IMG/VR virus record: IMGVR_UViG_3300025632_000095
Coordinates: 1-21,961 of that record
Reading direction: 5' to 3' (one strand)
Length of the DNA stretch: 21,961 nt
Source of the DNA: a virus
Part shown: piece by piece, positions 7,558-13,592 of the stretch
Position numbering within the stretch: the first letter of the stretch is position 1
Layout: each line of letters opens with the position of its first letter
Notes under the pieces: model-generated
What the model saw: only the letters and a program-made list of their open reading frames with translations
Told to the model about the DNA's origin: nothing
Database searches by the model: none
Position numbers and translations under genes: made by a program

Positions 7558-8178
7558 TTATATACAATTATTTATAACATATTTTTTATCTATATTTTCT
7601 GATTCCTCATCTTTAAATACAAATAATGTTTGAATAAATCTAGATTCAAGATTCATATCAAATCCTGCTTGATGAAAAGTATCGGCAGGATATAATATAC
7701 ATCTATTATATACTGAACCAACCTGTATGTCTTGTTCAAATTGTGGTGCAATATTATTTCTAGTAAATAGTCTAGTGCCTGAATCAAAAGAATATTTTTT
7801 ATCTAGATAAATTACACCAGCATAACTAAACTCACCACCATCATCATGAGCTACTCCTTTGCCATCTTTACACACACTTTTTAATAACTCATCTTTATAT
7901 ATTTTTCTAAAAAAAGTTCTGAATTTTTTAATGTCAGGTAATAAATTATTTTTTAATTTGTTAAATAAATTAGTATAGATAAGACTATTTTCGTTTACCT
8001 CATATGTTTCATGACAAGGATACGCTTGAAATCTACTTGAATAAAAATCTCTACCAAAGTGTGGTTGACAAGTAGGGGAAAATTCTAATTGATTTGTACG
8101 AGTGGATATCTCTTTAAATAAAGTATTTAATTCTTCATCAGTATAGAAATCATCAATTATTTCAATCGGTCTTTTCAT
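7558..8178 (-). CDS. Oxygenase A: putative Fe(II)/2OG-dependent oxygenase (HxD type)
   Basis: This is the first of the nine oxygenase-like genes and encodes 206 residues. The start MKRPIEIIDDFYTDEELNTL is a typical opening. The signature is H111-D-D113 in KGVAHDDGGEFSYAGVIYLD, then SGTRLFTR (133-140), NRCILYPADTFHQAGF (distal H169) and R180 in ESRFIQTLFVF. The layout is close to that of oxygenase F. No ribosome-binding site precedes the ATG, and a near-consensus late promoter (CATAAATA) lies only 10 bases upstream, so a transcript from it would have an extremely short leader. Read-through from the glycine-rich gene upstream is the other likely source of its mRNA. Its last codons contain the late promoter for gene B. 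Confidence 0.77.
   Translation of the reverse strand: MKRPIEIIDDFYTDEELNTLFKEISTRTNQLEFSPTCQPHFGRDFYSSRFQAYPCHETYEVNENSLIYTNLFNKLKNNLLPDIKKFRTFFRKIYKDELLKSVCKDGKGVAHDDGGEFSYAGVIYLDKKYSFDSGTRLFTRNNIAPQFEQDIQVGSVYNRCILYPADTFHQAGFDMNLESRFIQTLFVFKDEESENIDKKYVINNCI
7569..7576 (-). promoter_or_regulatory. T4-type late promoter for the oxygenase operon (genes B-I)
   Basis: The minus strand reads exactly TATAAATA, inside the last codons of gene A (coding Ile-Asn-Asn). It ends 28 bases before the gene B ATG, with AGGTGA between, which is the same geometry as the other late promoters here. It would drive eight oxygenase genes with few or no other signals before 2744. Confidence 0.75.
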
Positions 8179-8188
8179 AATATAATAT

Positions 8189-8196
8189 TATTTATG
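8189..8196 (-). promoter_or_regulatory. Possible degenerate late promoter before oxygenase A
   Basis: The minus strand reads CATAAATA, one mismatch from the late consensus, in the 20-base gap between the glycine-rich gene and gene A. It is only 10 bases from the gene A ATG, compared with 22-28 for the exact copies, which would leave a leader of about five bases. It may be a weak promoter or chance in AT-rich DNA. Confidence 0.35.
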
Positions 8197-8198
8197 TA

Positions 8199-9311
8199 TT
8201 AAGAATTAGGCCATGTGTCTGCAGCTCTAGCTTCTAATTGGTCAGTTAAATCAAATATACCAGAAGCACTAGCAGCTACACATATTGCTGGTTGTTTTAT
8301 TTTTACAAAACCAGAACCTCCAGCTGCACCACTAAAACCTTGACCTGTTAGAAATCCACTTCCACCAGCTCCACCAGCTCCACCACCTTTATTTGCAGCA
8401 CCAGCTTGAGCTCCAATCGTTCCATGATAGGCTCCACCTCTGCCACCGCCAGGGCCACAAGCAGGTTGTGTGTAACAGTTACCAAAAGCACCTCCAGAAC
8501 CGCAACGGCCTGGGCTACCACATGGGGTGTTTTGATATCCACCGCCGCCTCCACCACCACCGAATAATACGGTGCCAGTTAAAGGTGATGCTTTTCCTTT
8601 TCCACCATCACCAGTTTCACCATAAAGATTAGGGTTTGGGCCACCACCTTCAGGTGCTTGTGGACTTACAGGAGCACATTTATAACCTTGACCAATACCA
8701 TCTGTACCTGTACATGCTCCACCGCCACCACGACCAGAAGAATTATTTCCTTGTGGGCCACCTTTAGCACTTGGAGCAGGGGGTGTATTTCCTACATTAC
8801 CAGCAGTGCCTGGATTGTATCCACCACCAGCAGAACCACCTGGTCCACCATTTGCTAGTCTGTGTCCATATCCACCACCTGTTGCTGTGACATTACATAT
8901 ACCTGGGCCTGTAATACTAGAATCTCCACCTCGACCTGTACAACTATCTCCTGTTGATGCCGAACCACCAGCACCTACAGTAATTGTTAAATCTGTGCCA
9001 CCTGTTACAGGGAAACAAGCTTTAGTGAGTAATCCCCCACCACCACCGCCACCTGAGCCAGGGTGTTGTTGAGAACTTGAACAACAAGAACCACCACCAC
9101 CAGCAACAATTAAGTATTCTATTACTGTTGTTGCACAAGCTAGTGTTACTGTACCTGATGATGTAAATGTAGATACTACTTCATCTTCTGATGATGCTGC
9201 TTGAATTGTCGCACCACCTCTAGTAATTGAGGCAGGGTCTCTGTCAATAAATCTTTGACTAACCAAAGTTCCTACAAATCCACCTCTACCTTTTGAATAT
9301 CCTCTTGCCAT
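8199..9311 (-). CDS. Glycine- and cysteine-rich adhesin-like (tail fibre tip) protein
   Basis: The product has 370 residues. A short N-terminal part (MARGYSKGRGGFVG..., about 1-60) leads into TTVIEYLIVAGGGGSCC, the usual opening of the marine phage glycine-rich domain. About 260 residues of glycine-dominated sequence follow, with runs of up to eight glycines. It closes with GGSGFVKIKQP and a short tail, IFDLTDQLEARAADTWP, found at the end of other marine phage structural proteins. Polyglycine helix bundles form the receptor-binding tips of some T4-like phage adhesins, so a host-recognition role is likely but inferred. Unusually, there are 13 cysteines spread through the protein. The ATG overlaps the preceding stop (TAATG). 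Confidence 0.75.
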   Translation of the reverse strand: MARGYSKGRGGFVGTLVSQRFIDRDPASITRGGATIQAASSEDEVVSTFTSSGTVTLACATTVIEYLIVAGGGGSCCSSSQQHPGSGGGGGGGLLTKACFPVTGGTDLTITVGAGGSASTGDSCTGRGGDSSITGPGICNVTATGGGYGHRLANGGPGGSAGGGYNPGTAGNVGNTPPAPSAKGGPQGNNSSGRGGGGACTGTDGIGQGYKCAPVSPQAPEGGGPNPNLYGETGDGGKGKASPLTGTVLFGGGGGGGGYQNTPCGSPGRCGSGGAFGNCYTQPACGPGGGRGGAYHGTIGAQAGAANKGGGAGGAGGSGFLTGQGFSGAAGGSGFVKIKQPAICVAASASGIFDLTDQLEARAADTWPNS

Positions 9312-9847
9312 TAATATTTAACCCAATTATCTGTTGTATTATCCCAATAGTATTTATCACCATCCCAATCATCTGGTATTTCCAATCCCTTTGCTAAAAC
9401 ACTATATTGTTGCTCACCTATGGTAGTTTTAACATCTGATAAATTTTTACAAATCCATGTGTTTCTAGATGTATCCCATTCTGGTCTATGATACTTACCA
9501 TCTTCGGCAGCATCTTCTACACTTATTGTGTAATCAAAAGGAGCATTCCATTTGTTATTATCTGAATCAAATACCCAATTTGGATATGGGCATGGTGGAC
9601 TAAATCTATTGTTATCAGCATCCCAAGTACAACCTATGCCAGGAAATATACCTCTTTGAGTGGCATTGTATGAACATTGTTTCCAATAAGTACCACCAGT
9701 TACACTAGTGTTACCTAAAAGATTTCGTACAAACACTTCAGCATCAGAGGAATAGTCACCACCATTGGAATTTACATCATCATTAGAGATAACTACTACT
9801 CTTAATACTTTGTTGTCTGTGTTCTTAACTTCAGCAAAGTGCGCCAT
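9311..9847 (-). CDS. Conserved marine phage structural-region protein of unknown function
   Basis: The product has 178 residues. The start MAHFAEVKNTDNKVLRVVVI and the later GGTYWKQCSYN, GIGCTWDADNNRFSPPCPYP-NWVF and D-x-W-...-KYYWD pieces match a protein type common in marine T4-like phages and encoded near fibre genes. The repeated (W/Y)-x-x-D-xx-(T/N)-xxW elements suggest small aromatic beta repeats. Its role is not known; a virion or fibre-associated protein fits the neighbourhood. It has four cysteines where I would not expect them, as in the adjacent glycine-rich protein. A strong AGGAGT ribosome-binding site lies eight bases before the ATG. Confidence 0.75.
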   Translation of the reverse strand: MAHFAEVKNTDNKVLRVVVISNDDVNSNGGDYSSDAEVFVRNLLGNTSVTGGTYWKQCSYNATQRGIFPGIGCTWDADNNRFSPPCPYPNWVFDSDNNKWNAPFDYTISVEDAAEDGKYHRPEWDTSRNTWICKNLSDVKTTIGEQQYSVLAKGLEIPDDWDGDKYYWDNTTDNWVKY

Positions 9848-9862
9848 AAGATATTACTCCTA

Positions 9863-10255
9863 TTAAGCATCATCCATTATATCAAATGATACAAACAAAT
9901 CTAAATCACTGGCTGCGTTTGCGCCACCTTTTAGAATATCACCTTCCATTAAATATATGGGTGTATCTAAAACCACTAGTGTAGAATCTGCTGGAACTGA
10001 AACAGTTTTTGCAATATAAACAGTGGCATCAGCACCTGTAGTAGTTACACCTGTTGAACCCGAACCCATACCATCTACAAACAAGTCTAATGTTGCAGCA
10101 TTGGTGCCATCAACATTTGCACAAGTAATTCTATTAATTTTTACAAGTTTATCGGATGCAACTGTAATTAGTGTGGCAGTTGCTGTAGCAGTCAAGTTAA
10201 ATCCAGCATTTGCACCAAGTACAGAAGATACATTTATTAAATTTGGATTTGCCAT
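9863..10255 (-). CDS. Small beta-rich virion structural protein, function unknown
   Basis: The product has 130 residues, starting MANPNLINVSSVLGANAGFN. It is rich in Thr, Ala, Val and Asp, with alternating patterns (LVKINRITCANV, AATLDLFVDG, PADSTLVVLDTPIYLMEGD) that suggest one compact beta-sandwich domain. There are no signal peptide, membrane segment or catalytic motifs. Proteins of this length and style occur among structural genes of marine phages, so a decoration, fibre-base or fibre-cap role is plausible but not shown. It has its own exact late promoter and a good GAGGAAAT ribosome-binding site, and heads a short transcript with 9311-9847 and 8199-9311. Confidence 0.7.
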   Translation of the reverse strand: MANPNLINVSSVLGANAGFNLTATATATLITVASDKLVKINRITCANVDGTNAATLDLFVDGMGSGSTGVTTTGADATVYIAKTVSVPADSTLVVLDTPIYLMEGDILKGGANAASDLDLFVSFDIMDDA

Positions 10256-10282
10256 TTTATATTTCCTCTATAAGTTTCCTTT

Positions 10283-10290
10283 TATTTATA
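10283..10290 (-). promoter_or_regulatory. T4-type late promoter for the 9863-10255 gene and the adhesin module
   Basis: An exact TATAAATA on the minus strand, ending 27 bases before the ATG at 10255, with a GAGGAAAT ribosome-binding site between. It lies in the short gap after the repetitive fibre gene. Confidence 0.85.
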
Positions 10291-10296
10291 ATTGTT

Positions 10297-12654
10297 TTAA
10301 TTACCAAATATCATAGCTAAAGTTATTACTTTTCCTACTGATACTCCGAATCCATTTGCAGTACCACTATTAGTTATAGTCGCACCCGAATCTACTGTTA
10401 GTGTCGAACCTGATAAGACATTAAAATTATTGGCAGTAAATCTAAAGTCATCTGCACCAGCAATACGAATATCAATCGTATCATCTGTATCAGCAGTGAT
10501 ACTTGTATCAGCATCTGCATCTAAAATTAATTCTTTACCATTTAAATCCATACCATTATTTGGTAATAACTTACCAGCATCAGAACCATCTATTGTTAAG
10601 AATGTTGTATCAGCAGAACCATCTGTTCCTTTAAAGATAATATCTGAATCATTTGCTGTAGCATCTATTGTAATGTTACCAGAAGATGTTGATATAACAA
10701 CTTCAGCATCACCGACACTTAAATTATCACAAGCAAGGTCACTCACACTAGCTGCAGCAAAAGTTAATGCTCCATTACCATCTGTTTTTAAGAAGTGCCC
10801 ATTTGAACCATCAGTTGCTGTAAGTGAATATGCAGTACCACCTGATGTTAGAAATAAATTACTTCCGTCAGAAGATACTGATTCGTTAGCATCATGTAAT
10901 TGTAATGTTGGTGTTCCACCTGAGTCTGTTAATAGTAAACCTGTGTTGTGTACATGAGTTAAAGCTATCTCATCATTAGCACCAAAAGATAGTATCGCAC
11001 CATCATGTTGTAATTCTAAATCTTGTGTTAAAGTAATGTCACCATCTGAACCTATTGTAATAGCATCTACATCTGAAGCAGAACCAATAGTCTTCCCATC
11101 ACCTATGATTATATCATCAGTAAAGGTTGCAATACCTGTCACGCCTAAAGTTCCAGACACAGTAGCATTACCTACCACTTCAATGAGTGTAGCAGTTAAT
11201 TCTATTTCATCTGTAGCTGCAATATCAAGAACAGTTGCACTTGCACCTTGTATAAATTGACTAGCATCATTAAACATTAGTTTATTTGTTGAGTTAAGTG
11301 TTAGTCCACTACCATCTGTATGTGTTAATATTGTATCTTGGTCATTACCAAATTGAATTGTACCACCATCTGCAAGGAATAAATCTGACCATTCTAGAGA
11401 TGCAGAACCTAATGCTTGTCCATCTGCACTTGTTGGGGTATTTGCACTAGCAGTTACGAATGATAATGTTCCACTACCATCTGTTTTTATAACTTGACCA
11501 GCAGTACCATCTGCATTTGGAAAATTAAATGCAACACTATTAGATGTTAATATTAATTTACTACCATCAGAAGATAATGATTCGCCTGCATCATGTAATT
11601 GTAATGTTGGACTTCCACCTGAATCTGTTAATAATAATCCTGTGTTATGTACATGTGTTAATGCAATCTCATCATTAGCACCAAAAGATAATATAGCACC
11701 GTCATGCTGTAATTCTAAATCTTGTGTTAATGTTATATCACCATCTGAACCTATTGCAATGGCATCTGTATCTGAAGCAGAACCTATATTACCAGCATCT
11801 GGTATGATTAGATTACCACTTAGAGTAGTAACCTGTGATGCATTAAATGTAGCAGCTGTACTTCCACCAGTTGCAATCGTAATTACATCTGAACCTGAGA
11901 ATGTGATTGAACTATCTGTATCACCATCTCCAGCAATACTATCTAATTGTAAACTACCAACATTAGTAAAGTTTGAATCACTTAGGTCAAGTGTTCCTGT
12001 AACATCTAAATTACCACCTACTGATAAATTACCAGACACTTCTGCTCTACCTACTATGTCAATAAGTGTTGCAGTTAATTCTATTTCATCTGTTGCAGCT
12101 ATATCTAATACTGTTGCACTAGCACCTTGTATAAATTGACTAGCATCATTGAACATCAATTTGTTTGTTGAGTTAAGTGTTAGTCCACTACCATCTGTGT
12201 GTGTTAGTGTTGTGTCATCATCAGCACCAAAAGATAATATAGCACCGTCATGTTGTAATTCTAAATCTTGTGTTAGTGTTATATCACCATCAGCTCCGAT
12301 TGCAATTGCATTTGTATCAGATGCAGAACCTATAGTACCAGCATCTGGTATTGTAATATTTCCACCAGAGGTATGCACTGTACCTGTTTCATTTGGGAAT
12401 GTAATTGTTCTGTCAGCAGTAGGGTCTACAACTGTTAATGTGGTTTCAAAACCATCATCTGTGGCACCTTCGAATACGATAGTACCATCTTCTTTTACAT
12501 TTAATGTTGTAGCATTTGTTGTTGTAGTATTAAGGGTTGTATAAGAAATACTACCGCCTTCAATAGCAGTCACATCTGTAACTAAATTATTAAATTGTGT
12601 TCTTAACTCATTTAGAGTACTTGAACTTGCTATACTTGATGCCGATATTGCCAT
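10297..12654 (-). CDS. Repetitive tail-fibre-like structural protein
   Basis: The product has 785 residues. The N-terminal 30 residues (MAISASSIASSSTLNELRTQ..., ending TDVTAIEGG) form a short helical region typical of marine phage fibre-like proteins. The rest is low-complexity, Asp/Gly/Ser/Thr-rich beta repeats such as IGSASDTDAIAIGSDGDITL and LTQDLELQHDGAILSFGA. These resemble trimeric fibre shafts with repeated 'gold-standard' phage motifs such as LEVTGNLSVGGNLDVTG. Large internal duplications are visible (see repeat entries). The end, GKVITLAMIFGN, shows no S74-type chaperone domain. An exact late promoter and an AGGAAAA ribosome-binding site precede the ATG. It probably takes part in host attachment, but which fibre it forms cannot be told. 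Confidence 0.8.
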   Translation of the reverse strand: MAISASSIASSSTLNELRTQFNNLVTDVTAIEGGSISYTTLNTTTTNATTLNVKEDGTIVFEGATDDGFETTLTVVDPTADRTITFPNETGTVHTSGGNITIPDAGTIGSASDTNAIAIGADGDITLTQDLELQHDGAILSFGADDDTTLTHTDGSGLTLNSTNKLMFNDASQFIQGASATVLDIAATDEIELTATLIDIVGRAEVSGNLSVGGNLDVTGTLDLSDSNFTNVGSLQLDSIAGDGDTDSSITFSGSDVITIATGGSTAATFNASQVTTLSGNLIIPDAGNIGSASDTDAIAIGSDGDITLTQDLELQHDGAILSFGANDEIALTHVHNTGLLLTDSGGSPTLQLHDAGESLSSDGSKLILTSNSVAFNFPNADGTAGQVIKTDGSGTLSFVTASANTPTSADGQALGSASLEWSDLFLADGGTIQFGNDQDTILTHTDGSGLTLNSTNKLMFNDASQFIQGASATVLDIAATDEIELTATLIEVVGNATVSGTLGVTGIATFTDDIIIGDGKTIGSASDVDAITIGSDGDITLTQDLELQHDGAILSFGANDEIALTHVHNTGLLLTDSGGTPTLQLHDANESVSSDGSNLFLTSGGTAYSLTATDGSNGHFLKTDGNGALTFAAASVSDLACDNLSVGDAEVVISTSSGNITIDATANDSDIIFKGTDGSADTTFLTIDGSDAGKLLPNNGMDLNGKELILDADADTSITADTDDTIDIRIAGADDFRFTANNFNVLSGSTLTVDSGATITNSGTANGFGVSVGKVITLAMIFGN
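10861..11109 (-). repeat. Long repeat B, second copy, inside the fibre gene
   Basis: It encodes fibre residues 516-598 and closely matches 11560-11808 (residues 283-365) at both DNA and protein level. Shared segments include GSDGDITLTQDLELQHDGAI and the following LSFGANDEIALTHVHNTGLL. A few amino acids differ, for example SPTLQLHDAGES against TPTLQLHDANES. Confidence 0.85.
11179..11334 (-). repeat. Long repeat A, second copy, inside the fibre gene
   Basis: It encodes residues 441-492. Residues 444-491 are identical to residues 151-198 encoded at 12058-12213, 48 residues in all, beginning THTDGSGLTLNSTNKLMFND. DNA identity is also high, with scattered third-position changes. Confidence 0.85.
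11560..11808 (-). repeat. Long repeat B, first copy, inside the fibre gene
   Basis: It encodes residues 283-365 and is the partner of 10861-11109. A shorter third copy covering only the first half lies at 12220-12351 (residues 102-145). Confidence 0.85.
12058..12213 (-). repeat. Long repeat A, first copy, inside the fibre gene
   Basis: It encodes residues 148-199 and is the partner of 11179-11334, with a 48-residue identical core. Repeats A and B alternate (partial B, A, B, A, B), so the gene looks as if it grew by duplication of a composite unit. Confidence 0.85.
12220..12351 (-). repeat. Partial third copy of repeat B inside the fibre gene
   Basis: It encodes residues 102-145 and shares the IGSASDT-AIAIG-DGDITL and LTQDLELQHDGAILSFGA segments with both full copies. 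It diverges after that point and runs straight into repeat A. Confidence 0.8.
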
Positions 12655-12676
12655 TTAATTTTCCTATCTTTTCCTT

Positions 12677-12684
12677 TATTTATA
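12677..12684 (-). promoter_or_regulatory. T4-type late promoter for the fibre gene
   Basis: An exact TATAAATA on the minus strand, ending 22 bases before the fibre ATG at 12654. It sits a few bases beyond the stop of the 12688-13368 gene, with AGGAAAA downstream. Confidence 0.85.
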
Positions 12685-12687
12685 ATG

Positions 12688-13368
12688 TTAACTGAAAGAG
12701 TATGTACCTACTTCATCAGTAAATTCTAATTTCCCTGTTGTAGAGTTATACTTTAAGAACTTACCATTTCCTAAAGAACTAATATCTACATCATCATTAT
12801 CTAATATTCTAGTACTACCACCACCACCGAGTGATGATAATTGCATTTGAACTAATTGTCTAAACTGTCCAAACTCCTCTTTGAGTTTTACTAACTCTGA
12901 TTTTTCTTCTGGTAACATTTGTCCTTTGTGAACTAAACTCATAGCCTCTGCTAATCTTTCTGGTACACTAGGTCCTTTTTCTACCTCTACAATTTTTTCT
13001 ACTATTACTTCTTTTTCTACAATCTTTTCAACAGGCACTTCTACAATTCTTTCTACAACTTCTGGTTGTTTATCAGAAGCTTGTATTGCAGTATCTAAAC
13101 TATTTTCAAAGTTAGACATTTGTTCAAAGAAAGAAGACAATACTTCTAACTGTTGAACTTCCTGTTTTGTTTCTTTTGGTAATGCATCTACTTTTTTCTT
13201 TGTAGACATTACACTAAAAAACTCACTTAAATCATTTAACCCCACATCCACTTGTGGTTCTAATCTTTGTTTTCTATCTTCTTCTATTCTAATTCTTTCA
13301 GACTTTTCAAACTCTGCCTGTTTTTTGCCTTCTGAGATTATACCAAAAAGACTTGATAACTCACTCAT
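12688..13368 (-). CDS. Coiled-coil virion structural protein with triplicated LSxFF motif
   Basis: The product has 226 residues. Three copies of a short motif appear in the first 90 residues: ELSSLFGIISEGKK (3-16), DLSEFFSVMSTKKK (46-59) and VLSSFFEQMSNFEN (76-89). A Val/Glu/Lys heptad-like stretch (about 103-131, PEVVERIVEVPVEKIVEKEV...) suggests a coiled coil. The C-terminus has GGGG followed by STRILDNDDVDISSLGNGKF and LKYNSTTGKLEF, a short domain I recognise from other marine phage structural proteins where it ends fibre-like chains. A virion linker or fibre-attachment role is likely but unproven. GGAGAAG lies before the ATG, and the preceding stop is one base upstream. Confidence 0.75.
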   Translation of the reverse strand: MSELSSLFGIISEGKKQAEFEKSERIRIEEDRKQRLEPQVDVGLNDLSEFFSVMSTKKKVDALPKETKQEVQQLEVLSSFFEQMSNFENSLDTAIQASDKQPEVVERIVEVPVEKIVEKEVIVEKIVEVEKGPSVPERLAEAMSLVHKGQMLPEEKSELVKLKEEFGQFRQLVQMQLSSLGGGGSTRILDNDDVDISSLGNGKFLKYNSTTGKLEFTDEVGTYSFS

Positions 13369-13369
13369 G

Positions 13370-13591
13370 TTACTTCTCCAATAACTGAGTTAACATGTTT
13401 TTAATATCATGCATCTCGCATTTTATTTCGTTTACCTCTCTAGTAACATCTCTAAGATTATCTCTTTCTTTCTGAGCTTCTTTCGCTCTTTTCTTTGCCA
13501 TCTCATATGCAGACTTATTAGTATTCACTATTGCATTAGATTTCATATCTCTTTCTAAATCTTTTCTTTCTTCTACTTTTACTCTATCCAT
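13370..13591 (-). CDS. Small coiled-coil protein, function unknown
   Basis: The product has 73 residues and is highly charged: MDRVKVEERKDLERDMKSNA, then KKRAKEAQKERDNLRDVTRE and a C-terminal heptad-like NEIKCEMHDIKNMLTQLLEK. It would be almost entirely helical and probably oligomeric. The ATG follows the stop of the giant gene by one base, without a clear ribosome-binding site, so coupled translation is likely. Position and style suggest a virion or assembly cofactor for the neighbouring 226-residue protein, which also has heptads; that pairing is a guess. Confidence 0.65.
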   Translation of the reverse strand: MDRVKVEERKDLERDMKSNAIVNTNKSAYEMAKKRAKEAQKERDNLRDVTREVNEIKCEMHDIKNMLTQLLEK

Positions 13592-13592
13592 T

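Noticed and set aside
8806-9072. Plus-strand proline-rich ORF, and other frames open across the glycine-rich gene (8348-8632, 8658-8858).
   Set aside because: They are complements or shifted frames of the Gly/Pro-type codons of the minus-strand adhesin gene. They lack ribosome-binding sites and match no known protein type.
9351-9358. GATAAATA, a one-mismatch late promoter before the adhesin gene.
   Set aside because: It lies inside coding sequence (Asp-Lys-Tyr), 39 bases from the ATG. That is outside the 22-28 base spacing of the exact copies, and it is likely chance.
10861-12351. Diversity-generating retroelement or CRISPR as a source of the repeats.
   Set aside because: The repeats are long, in frame and few, with no reverse transcriptase gene and no short regularly spaced units.
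10430-12544. Several plus-strand open frames (10430-10957, 11036-11260, 11642-12139, 12149-12544) with repeated sequences.
   Set aside because: They lie inside the fibre gene on the opposite strand. Their similarity to each other only mirrors the repeats of the real gene.
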